In this document: positions 23,406 through 34,500 of the stretch, in pieces
Numbering within the stretch: the first letter of the stretch is position 1
Layout of the letters: each line of letters starts with the position of its first letter
From: an uncultured Verrucomicrobiota bacterium
GTDB taxonomy: Bacteria; Verrucomicrobiota; Verrucomicrobiia; Limisphaerales; CAIMTB01
DNA length: 36,729 nucleotides
Assembly (NCBI GenBank): GCA_903844265.1
Contig: CAIMTB010000461.1
Coordinates: 1 to 36,729 of the forward strand
Direction: 5' to 3'
The notes under the pieces: generated by a model
The model's database searches: none
What the model was told of the DNA's origin: nothing
Seen by the model: only the letters and a program-made list of their open reading frames with translations
Made by a program: the position numbers and the translations under genes

Positions 23406-25724
23406 GTGATACGACGACGTATTTCCGCCTGGGTCGCTGGGTTCCTTTCTCTGATCACCTGCGGCCCGTTCACCGCGCCGGCCGCACCGGCGCCCGTACC
23501 CGCGCCGGTTCCCGTTTCCGACGCTCCCTTTCCCCAGGAAATCGCCCACCCTTGGGGAACTCCTGAAGGTGTGGACGCGGCCAGGATCCAACTCGTCGAG
23601 CCCGACGGCGTTGGCTCCGCGCGGGTGTTCGCCGATGGGAAGTGGTTTCGTCTGCAGGACGGGAAGTGGATTTCCATCGCCGGTCTCGCGTCCGTGGATC
23701 GTGAATCCTTCGTGTTCGCAGGCGTCGATGGCGTCGCTGTGACCGCGAAAGTGGCGTGGCCTGAAGTGCGGCAGTTGCTGCGCTCCGCCGACGATCGGGT
23801 CGCCTGGATTGCGACGGCCAAGGATCCGTTCCGCGTTGCGGAGGGCCGGACCTCTTCGCTTGGCTGGCCGAGCCGCTGGGAAGTTCGCCAGATCGCCGCC
23901 TCGGCGGAGGGCGAGCTGTGGGTGGCATCGTCCGGCGGTCTCTTTCGGCAGCGTGCCAACGGCTGGCTGCGGGTTGGGCTCACGGACCCCACGATGCGCG
24001 AGTGGGCGGTGGGCGATGTGCGGGGCGTGGCGCTGGATTCGAAGGGACGTGTCTGGGTGGCCGTGCCGGCGGGCGTCGTCGTCGGGGACGGTACCCACTG
24101 GCAGTTCTTCGAAGGTCGCGATGGCGTGCCCTACACTGATTTCACGGGCGTGGCCGTTGCGCCGGGCGGCGCTGTCTGGTTTGCCACACGGATCGGGGCG
24201 ATACGCCACGAGGGTTTGGATTGGGCCTATCGCGAGGGCGGCGGTTGGCTGCCGGGCGATGACGTGCGGACGATGACCGTGGACGGCGCGGGGACTGCGT
24301 GGTTCGCGACATCGGGCGGGATCGGTTCGATTGAGCGCAAGCCGATGACGTTGGCTGCGAAGGCGGCGTTCTATGAGGACGAGATCGAGCGCCATATCAA
24401 GCGGACACCGTTTGGCTACACCTCGGAGGTTGGTCTTGCCGGGCCGGGGGATCGCTCGAAGGTGAGTTATTCCGACAGCGACAACGACGGTTTATGGACG
24501 GCGATGTATGGGGCGGGGGAGTGCTTTGCCTATGCCGCGACGAAGAACCCGGTATTCAAGGACCGTGCGCGACAGGCATTCGAGGCGCTGCGATTCCTGC
24601 AGAAGGTGACTCAGGGCGGGCCCCACAGCCCGCCAAAGGGCTACGTGGCGCGGACCGTCCGACCCGTGGAGTTGCCGGATCCGAACGTCGGTCGATATGA
24701 ATCAGACAAGCAGGAGCGTGAGCATGGGGACCGTTTGTGGAAGGCCTACGAGCCTCGCTGGCCGAAGAGCGCCGACGGGAAGTGGTATTGGAAGAGCGAT
24801 ACCAGCTCCGACGAACTGGACGGGCACTTCTTTCTTTATGCGCGCTACTACGACCTCGTGGCCGACGATGCCGAGAAGGAACGGGTGCGCGAGGTGGTCC
24901 GGGACCTGGCCGACCATTTCCTCGAGCATGACTTTTCACTTGTGGACCACGACGGGACGCCGACGCGCTGGGGGCGGTTCGGGCCGAAGGATCTCAACAC
25001 CAGCCCGAGTTGGTGGGTGGAACGTGGCCTGAACTCACTGAGCATGGTGAGTTATCTCACCGTCGCCAGCCATGTGACCGGGGAACCGCGCTATGCGGCC
25101 GCGCTCCGCAGGCTCATCGACGACCATGGCTACGCCTCGAACATCATGAACCCGAAGTTGCAGACCGGGATGGGTTCCGGCAACCAGAGCGACGATGAGA
25201 TGGCGTTCATGTGTTTCTACAACCTGCTGGCCTACTCCAAGGAATCCGCGTGGGTTCCGAAGTGGCTCTTCGCCTTCCATGCCTATGCCGTGCTGGAGCA
25301 TCCGGAGATGAATCCCTTCTTCAACTTCGCCTACGCCGCGCATGGCCGGGGGGCGAGTTATCACAATGCGTGGGGGGATTATGCCATCGAACCGTGGGCC
25401 GGCTGGCTGGATGACTCGATGGCCACGCTTCGAGGGTTCCCGTTGGACCGTTGCAACTGGGGGCATCGCAATAGTCATCGCGCCGATCTTATCCGACTTC
25501 CCGCCCAGCACTCCGTGGACGTCTACGAACCGCGCCAGGGAAGGCGGGGTTGCCGTGTGAATGGCAAGGTCCTGCCGGTTGAGGAGCGCCATTTCAACCA
25601 TTGGAATACGGACCCGTGGGATTTGGACTACGGCGGGGACGGACGTGAGTTGGCGAGCGGGACGGTATTTCTGCTGCCTTATTACATGGGCTTGCACCAC
25701 GGGTTCATCACGTCGGTGAAGTGA
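23406..25724 (+). CDS. Secreted beta-propeller plus helical-barrel protein
   Basis: The 772-residue exported protein (signal: ISAWVAGFLSLITCGPFTAPA) has a GTG start at 23406. Residues about 45-345 contain repeated short blocks such as VRGVALDSKGRVWVAVPAG, FTGVAVAPGGAVWFATRIG and VRTMTVDGAGTAWFATSGG. This is the 'two-component regulator propeller' type of repeat, here without any kinase. The C-terminal half (about 350-772) is helix-rich with Trp- and acid-rich motifs (YSDSDNDGLWTAMYGAGECFAY, SSDELDGHFFLYARYYDL). It looks like an (alpha/alpha)-barrel glycan-active fold, but no catalytic family was recognised. It follows the DUF1080 gene by 78 bases on the same strand and so is likely part of a secreted carbohydrate-processing set. 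Its 3' end overlaps mqnE by 17 bases, tail to tail. Confidence 0.75.
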   Translation: MIRRRISAWVAGFLSLITCGPFTAPAAPAPVPAPVPVSDAPFPQEIAHPWGTPEGVDAARIQLVEPDGVGSARVFADGKWFRLQDGKWISIAGLASVDRESFVFAGVDGVAVTAKVAWPEVRQLLRSADDRVAWIATAKDPFRVAEGRTSSLGWPSRWEVRQIAASAEGELWVASSGGLFRQRANGWLRVGLTDPTMREWAVGDVRGVALDSKGRVWVAVPAGVVVGDGTHWQFFEGRDGVPYTDFTGVAVAPGGAVWFATRIGAIRHEGLDWAYREGGGWLPGDDVRTMTVDGAGTAWFATSGGIGSIERKPMTLAAKAAFYEDEIERHIKRTPFGYTSEVGLAGPGDRSKVSYSDSDNDGLWTAMYGAGECFAYAATKNPVFKDRARQAFEALRFLQKVTQGGPHSPPKGYVARTVRPVELPDPNVGRYESDKQEREHGDRLWKAYEPRWPKSADGKWYWKSDTSSDELDGHFFLYARYYDLVADDAEKERVREVVRDLADHFLEHDFSLVDHDGTPTRWGRFGPKDLNTSPSWWVERGLNSLSMVSYLTVASHVTGEPRYAAALRRLIDDHGYASNIMNPKLQTGMGSGNQSDDEMAFMCFYNLLAYSKESAWVPKWLFAFHAYAVLEHPEMNPFFNFAYAAHGRGASYHNAWGDYAIEPWAGWLDDSMATLRGFPLDRCNWGHRNSHRADLIRLPAQHSVDVYEPRQGRRGCRVNGKVLPVEERHFNHWNTDPWDLDYGGDGRELASGTVFLLPYYMGLHHGFITSVK

Positions 25725-26835
25725 TGGACCTTCCGTCGTCCCACACGCGGATCGCCTCGTAGAAGGTATTTCGCTGCACAGGCGTGAATCCGGCGTCACG
25801 GATGGCCTTGACAAGTTCGGCCTCGGTGCGGCCCTGGGGCGAGCCGGCGCCGGCCATGTGGAAGATATGTTCCTCGAGGATCGTGCCGTGGAGGTCGTCG
25901 GCGCCGAAACTGAGTGCGACCTGCGACAGTTTTGTTCCCAACCCGACCCAGTAGGCCGTGATGTGGTCGAAGTTATCGAGGAACAGCCGGCTTACCGCGA
26001 TGGTGCGGAGCGAGTCGAGCCCGGACGGGGAGTGATCGACCGGGATCAGGTTGTTATCCGGATGATAGGGAAGGGGGATGAATCCGGTGAATCCGTGTGT
26101 TTCGTCCTGGAGTTCGCGGAGTCGTCTCAGGTGGTCGACGCGGTCGGCGGGCGATTCAACGTGGCCGTAGAGCATCGTGCAGGTGCTGCGGCCGCCCATG
26201 CGGTGCCAGGTGCGATGGACATCGATGTATTCGTCGGCCGACTCCTTGCCGCGCGCGATCTGGCTGCGGACGGACGGCTGGAATATCTCGGCTCCACCGC
26301 CGGTGAGGGAGTCGAGGCCGGCCGCCTTGAGTTCGGCGAGCGTGTCCGGAACGGATTTGCGGGCAAGCCATGCGAGGTGCAGGACCTCGATGGCGGTGAA
26401 GCATTTCAGCTGCAGCCGGGGGTCGAGAGACTTGAGGGCGCGTAGGAATCCGAGGTAGTAATCGAAGGGAAGGGACGGGTGGAGTCCGCCGACGATGTGG
26501 AGTTCGGTCACGCCGAGGGCGAGGGCTTCACGGGCCTTCTGGAGCATCTGCTCGACGGTCAGTTCGAAGCCGTCGGCGTCGCGTTTCTTGCGGGCGAAGG
26601 AGCAGAACTGGCAGCTGAGGATGCAGTAATTCGAGTAGTTGAGGTAACGGTTGACGAGATAGCTGGCCTTGTTGCCGACGCGCCGCTGTCGGGCGAGGGA
26701 TGCGAGTGCGCCCAGCGCGTGGAGGTCGCGGTGGGCGAAGAGTTCGAGCGCTTCGGCTTCGGTGAACCGTTCGTCGGCGAGGATTTTGTCGGCCAGTTTC
26801 CCGAGTTCACTGCGTTGCAGGGCAAGGCTTGTCAT
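25708..26835 (-). CDS. mqnE: Aminofutalosine synthase MqnE (radical SAM)
   Basis: MqnE is the radical-SAM enzyme that makes aminofutalosine from the chorismate-derived enolpyruvyl benzoate, the committed step in the futalosine route to menaquinone. The 375-residue protein has the iron-sulfur motif C71-x3-C75-x2-C78 (NYCILSCQFCSF). Family signatures are ELHIVGGLHPSLPFDYY, CFTAIEVLHLA, LDSLTGGGAEIF, TMLYGHVESPADRVDHL and ELQDETHGFTGFIPL. These separate it from MqnC and CofH. The ATG at 26835 gives the usual N-terminus; a 195-base upstream open extension is not conserved. The other mqn genes are not in the window. The last 17 bases overlap the convergent propeller gene. Confidence 0.94.
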   Translation of the reverse strand: MTSLALQRSELGKLADKILADERFTEAEALELFAHRDLHALGALASLARQRRVGNKASYLVNRYLNYSNYCILSCQFCSFARKKRDADGFELTVEQMLQKAREALALGVTELHIVGGLHPSLPFDYYLGFLRALKSLDPRLQLKCFTAIEVLHLAWLARKSVPDTLAELKAAGLDSLTGGGAEIFQPSVRSQIARGKESADEYIDVHRTWHRMGGRSTCTMLYGHVESPADRVDHLRRLRELQDETHGFTGFIPLPYHPDNNLIPVDHSPSGLDSLRTIAVSRLFLDNFDHITAYWVGLGTKLSQVALSFGADDLHGTILEEHIFHMAGAGSPQGRTEAELVKAIRDAGFTPVQRNTFYEAIRVWDDGRSITSPT

Positions 26836-26972
26836 CCGCGCGCAAACGGTGCCTGAAGACCGGCGCCGTGCAAAGCGCGGGTCATCGCGGAGTGCTGGGC
26901 TGCAACCCTCCAGCAGGCGTGCCGTCGTTCCGGGGAGCCGCCGCCACAAGGTTGGGTTTTCGCGCGATGCTC

Positions 26973-27530
26973 TCAGCTGCTCGAATTCACGAAGTCCTGT
27001 TCCTGCTGGCGAACGACCAGGACCGGGCATGGGGCGTAGCGCACCACATGCTCGGCAATGCTGCCCATGAGCACGTGCTTGAGCCCTGTGTAGCCGTGCG
27101 TGGATACCACGAGGAGGTCGGTCTGCAGTTCGGCGGCGACATCGGCGATGATCTTCGCGGGACTGCCCTCGCGGATGACGCTTTCGGCGGTCACGCCGAC
27201 GGCGCGCGTTTCGGCGAGGAGCGAGTCCAATTCCTTCGAGGCGCCGCCGCGCATTTCACGCTCCAGCGCAGAGAAGTCGATCGCGCCCAATTCACCGTAG
27301 GCGTAGTTCACCTGGATGACGTGGAGAAAGGTGATGCTCGCGCCGAACTGCCGGGCGAAGGCGACGGCGTAGGTCACCGCCTTGCGTGAGTTGGCCGAGA
27401 AGTCCACGGGCGCGAGGATCCGCCGTATCTTGCCGAGGTTGGAGGATTGCTCGGCCCGGTCGATGAGCGAGTTGTCGGTGGGTTGAAGTTCCACCAGCAC
27501 GTTCCCGGATTTGGTCGGTTTAACTTTCAT
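26973..27530 (-). CDS. Universal stress protein, UspA family
   Basis: This encodes a 185-residue single UspA domain. The core begins ILAPVDFSANSRKAVTYAVAFA and ends with the nucleotide-binding segment VVSTHGYTGLKHVLMGSIAE followed by VVRYAPCPVLVV. This matches the ATP-binding G-2x-G-9x-G(S/T) loop except that Ser replaces the first Gly, so ATP binding is likely but not certain. About 35 extra residues precede the core. The ATG at 27530 has GGAG eight bases upstream; a GTG three codons earlier overlaps that site and is disfavoured. Upstream on the same strand is a metal-exporting P-type ATPase (140 bases away), so the gene may respond to metal or envelope stress. Confidence 0.92.
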   Translation of the reverse strand: MKVKPTKSGNVLVELQPTDNSLIDRAEQSSNLGKIRRILAPVDFSANSRKAVTYAVAFARQFGASITFLHVIQVNYAYGELGAIDFSALEREMRGGASKELDSLLAETRAVGVTAESVIREGSPAKIIADVAAELQTDLLVVSTHGYTGLKHVLMGSIAEHVVRYAPCPVLVVRQQEQDFVNSSS

Positions 27531-27670
27531 GGGCAGCACTCCGGTTGAGTTTCTGGCACGACGCTCCGCCTACGTTCCCGATCCGGCAACGGATTAGTGG
27601 CGGAGCGAAAGGGGGAAACGGGAGGGTCCCACTCCCTCGCGACCGCGGGACTGGGGCCCTTCGCGGGGGC

Positions 27671-29989
27671 TCAGGCTGCTGATCGTTTGCGCGACATGAG
27701 GAGGCGCAGGCTGTTGAGCACCACCACCACCGTGCTGCCCTCGTGACCCACGACACCGAGAGTCAGGGGAATCATCCCGAACGCGGCAAGCCCGGCGAGA
27801 ACCACGACCGTTCCGAGTGAGATCACCAGGTTTTGGCGGATGATGCGTCGCGCGCGCTGGCTGAGCTCGAAGGCTGCGAGGAAATTCTCGAGCCGGTCAT
27901 GCATCAGGACCACGTCCGCCTGCTCAAGGGCGGCATCCGACCCGCGGGCTCCCATCGCGACACCGACATGCGCTGCTGCGAGCGCGGGTGCATCGTTGAC
28001 GCCGTCACCAATCATCGCGACGCGGCGGCCGGACTTCGAGAACGCCGAGATCGCGGCGACTTTGTCGTCGGGCTTCAGTTCGGCGCGCACTTCATCGAGG
28101 GCGATCTGTTGACGAAGGTGTTCGCCGGTGGAATGCCGGTCGCCGGTGAGCACCACGGTGTGGAGCCCCCGGGCCCGCAGGCTCTCAACGACCCCTCGTG
28201 ACTGCGGTCGGATGTCGTCGCGCAGGAGGATCCGCCCCAGAAGGTCGCCCCGGGTGAGCCAGACCTCGGACACGCCGGGCTCCGGCTGCGGCACCTGGGT
28301 GGCCGGCGTGCCGTGCCAGGAAGCGAGGACGAGCTCGCGTCGGCCGAGGACGGCGTCCTGTCCGTCGACCGAGGCGCGGAGGCCGAGTCCGGTGAGGGAT
28401 TCGACGTGCTGGACCGAGGCCTCGGCGATGCCGTGTTGCTTGCCATGGCGGGCGACGGCGCGTGCGAGCGGATGATCGGAAAGACGTTCCATCCCGAAGG
28501 CGATACGCGTCACCTCCGCCTCCTCGCCCGGGGGGAAGCATTCGATCTTCTCGACGCGAAGTTCGCCGGTGGTGAGCGTGCCGGTCTTGTCCATGGCGAC
28601 CACGTCGACCTCGGCGAGTTTTTCGACGGCGGCCCCGCCGCGGAAAAGGATGCCGTGTCGCGCCGCGTGGGCGATGGCGGCGAGGATTGCGGAAGGGATC
28701 GAGAGGACCAAGGCGCAGGGCGACGCGACGACGAGGAACGTCATCGCGAGATAAAACGCGCTGTGCCGCCCTGGGAGTGATGCGAACGCCAGGCGTCCCG
28801 CCCCAAGCCACCAACCCAGGAACATCGCGAGCGTCAGGCCCAGAATCACCAGCGTGTAACCGGTGCCGAATCGGTCGGTGAAACGTTGGGAAGGCGCCTT
28901 GAGGTGTTGCGCCTCGTGGATCAATTGAATGATCCGCTGCAACGCGCTTTCACGGGCGGGCCGCAGTGCCACCGCTTCCACGGCGCCCCAGAGATTCAGC
29001 GTGCCGCCGAGCACTTTGTCGCCGACGGCCTTCTCCACCGGAACCGCCTCGCCCGTGAGGTTCGATTCGTCCGCGGCCGTCGCGCCTCGCGTGATCTCGG
29101 CGTCGACCGGGAACAGTTCGCCCGGCTTGGCCAAGAGCCGCATGCCCGCGGTGATCGAGTCGACAGGTTCGCGGTGTTCCGTTCCGTCCGCGTGCAGGAC
29201 CGTGGCCTCCTTTGGCGCGGCGCGGATCAGGGAGCGGATCTCGCGGTGGGTGCGTCCCATCGCGTAGTGCTCGAGGGCACCGGAGAGCGAGAACAGAAAG
29301 AGCAGGGCGGCGCCTTCTTCCAGCGCGCCGATTGAGGCGGCACCGATTGCGACCGCGAGCATCAGGAAATGGACGTCGAGCTGGCGTTCACGAAGGCGCT
29401 CCCACACTTCCTCTGCGGGGAACCACGCGCCGGCCAGATAGGAAATCCCGAAAGCGGCGTAGGCACCCGCAGTGTCCCCGAGCCGCCATCCAACGAGTCC
29501 CGCGATCCCGCAGATCGTGGCCCCGACCAATTGTCCCTTCCATTCGTCCTCCGCGTGTTCGTCATCCGGAAGCCGGACTTCGCGGGGGACGAATTTCGGG
29601 AGCGGAGTCTGTGCCCAGCGCCAGAATCGCGGTGCGGTGGGGCACGTCACCCGGGCGATGGTGGTCGCGCCGGGGATATGTTGGACGGTGAAAAGGTCGG
29701 GCGAGGGAAGGTGTTCTGCCTGAGGACAGTTCGAGCAGTTCTCGCTGCCGGTAATGAGTGCGCAGACGTGATCGGACTTGGCGGTGGCATCGCGGAGCTG
29801 GTCTGAAAGCTTCGCCACGGTCGCGCCGCCCGGCGGTTTGCCGAGGGCTGCGATGGCCAGCGCCCCCGCTGCGCGGTCCACCTTCACGGCTTCCAGCGCT
29901 GGATCTTTCTCCATGGCACGGGTCACCACGCTGACGAGGCAGTGTCCCGCGGGAGCCGCGGATTTCGCTTGGGGATCGACTTTGGACAT
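27671..29989 (-). CDS. P1B-type heavy-metal translocating ATPase
   Basis: This is a 772-residue inner-membrane metal pump. The phosphorylated aspartate is D467 in DKTGTLT, the actuator has LTGEAVPVEK, and the ATP/hinge domains show SDHPLARAV and MIGDGVNDAPAL. Metal selectivity residues are SPC (C425) in the sixth core helix region and HEGST (H749) in the last, the signature of the P1B-4 (cobalt/zinc/iron-type) subgroup rather than the CPC copper pumps. The N-terminal 150 residues do not form a normal HMA domain; they carry Cys-rich pieces (ENCSNCPQ) instead. Eight membrane helices are visible. It probably exports Zn, Co, Cd or Fe. A stand-alone UspA gene follows on the same strand. No metal-responsive regulator is adjacent. 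Confidence 0.92.
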   Translation of the reverse strand: MSKVDPQAKSAAPAGHCLVSVVTRAMEKDPALEAVKVDRAAGALAIAALGKPPGGATVAKLSDQLRDATAKSDHVCALITGSENCSNCPQAEHLPSPDLFTVQHIPGATTIARVTCPTAPRFWRWAQTPLPKFVPREVRLPDDEHAEDEWKGQLVGATICGIAGLVGWRLGDTAGAYAAFGISYLAGAWFPAEEVWERLRERQLDVHFLMLAVAIGAASIGALEEGAALLFLFSLSGALEHYAMGRTHREIRSLIRAAPKEATVLHADGTEHREPVDSITAGMRLLAKPGELFPVDAEITRGATAADESNLTGEAVPVEKAVGDKVLGGTLNLWGAVEAVALRPARESALQRIIQLIHEAQHLKAPSQRFTDRFGTGYTLVILGLTLAMFLGWWLGAGRLAFASLPGRHSAFYLAMTFLVVASPCALVLSIPSAILAAIAHAARHGILFRGGAAVEKLAEVDVVAMDKTGTLTTGELRVEKIECFPPGEEAEVTRIAFGMERLSDHPLARAVARHGKQHGIAEASVQHVESLTGLGLRASVDGQDAVLGRRELVLASWHGTPATQVPQPEPGVSEVWLTRGDLLGRILLRDDIRPQSRGVVESLRARGLHTVVLTGDRHSTGEHLRQQIALDEVRAELKPDDKVAAISAFSKSGRRVAMIGDGVNDAPALAAAHVGVAMGARGSDAALEQADVVLMHDRLENFLAAFELSQRARRIIRQNLVISLGTVVVLAGLAAFGMIPLTLGVVGHEGSTVVVVLNSLRLLMSRKRSAA

Positions 29990-30091
29990 CGAGGGACTTC
30001 GGGACGCATGCCCACCGGCAGCTCCGTAGCCCGATCATCGGGGCGATCTCACGGCGATACAAGCCGGCGTCATGACGGTGATTCTAACAAG

Positions 30092-30103
30092 GGGACAGGT
30101 CTT
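30092..30103 (+). repeat. Fourth GGGACAGGTCTT copy
   Basis: GGGACAGGTCTT lies at 30092-30103, flanked by ACAAG on the left like the copy at 22603 (ACAAGGGGACAGG in both). It lies 13 bases before copy B of the 62-bp repeat. Confidence 0.7.
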
Positions 30104-30116
30104 CAATGCACCAGTG

Positions 30117-30178
30117 CGAGGGCGCCGTGTCTGGGTGCGTCCGCAAAGGGCGGCGCGCAGCGGAGTGCACGCCCTACC
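30117..30178 (+). repeat. 62-bp dispersed repeat, copy B
   Basis: The element is 57 of 62 bases identical to 10457-10518. The internal stem is kept (GGCGCGCA, 30152-30159, against TGCACGCC, 30166-30173) but with one C-A mismatch. Both copies lie in gaps and point the same way. Confidence 0.8.
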
Positions 30179-30336
30179 CACCCCGAACGTCCGCCAGTTA
30201 AGGCTCGCCACCCCGCCGGGTTTCGCCGAAATACCCATGAGCTGATCCCGACCCACGCCGCCCCCGTCCCATGACGTCCCTGTTCCGTCACAGAGCATTC
30301 GGCGCGCCTGCCGACAACCGCGAATCTCACACCCCC

Positions 30337-34378
<4,042 letters not shown>

Positions 34379-34419
34379 GCGTCGTCGAGGATCAGGATCC
34401 GACGGTGGTCTCAAAGGAA

Positions 34420-34449
34420 ACGGGCCGAAGGCTTGCGCCATCGGCCCGT
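34420..34449. terminator. Bidirectional terminator between ligA and the cytochrome gene
   Basis: A perfect 9-bp stem (ACGGGCCGA at 34420-34428 with TCGGCCCGT at 34441-34449) continues inward with GGC/GCC around a TTGC loop. On the minus strand it is followed by TTTCCTTTGA and on the plus strand by GATCTTTCC. It lies between convergent genes and is better shaped for the leftward cytochrome transcript. Confidence 0.8.
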
Positions 34450-34500
34450 GATCTTTCCGGCGTTGCCGCGTCGCGCGGCGCGAGGCCTCCGTTGCTCTGG

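Larger units (their letters stand above)
29990..30336. other. Divergent intergenic region carrying two repeat families
   Basis: About 350 bases lie between the P-type ATPase and the TolC-type gene, with no convincing coding sequence. The two repeat families occur back to back here (30092-30103 and 30117-30178). The short open frames across the repeat spell a GC-driven, non-conserved peptide. The TolC frame could start at the ATG at 30271, but the ATG at 30337 gives a better signal peptide. Confidence 0.5.
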
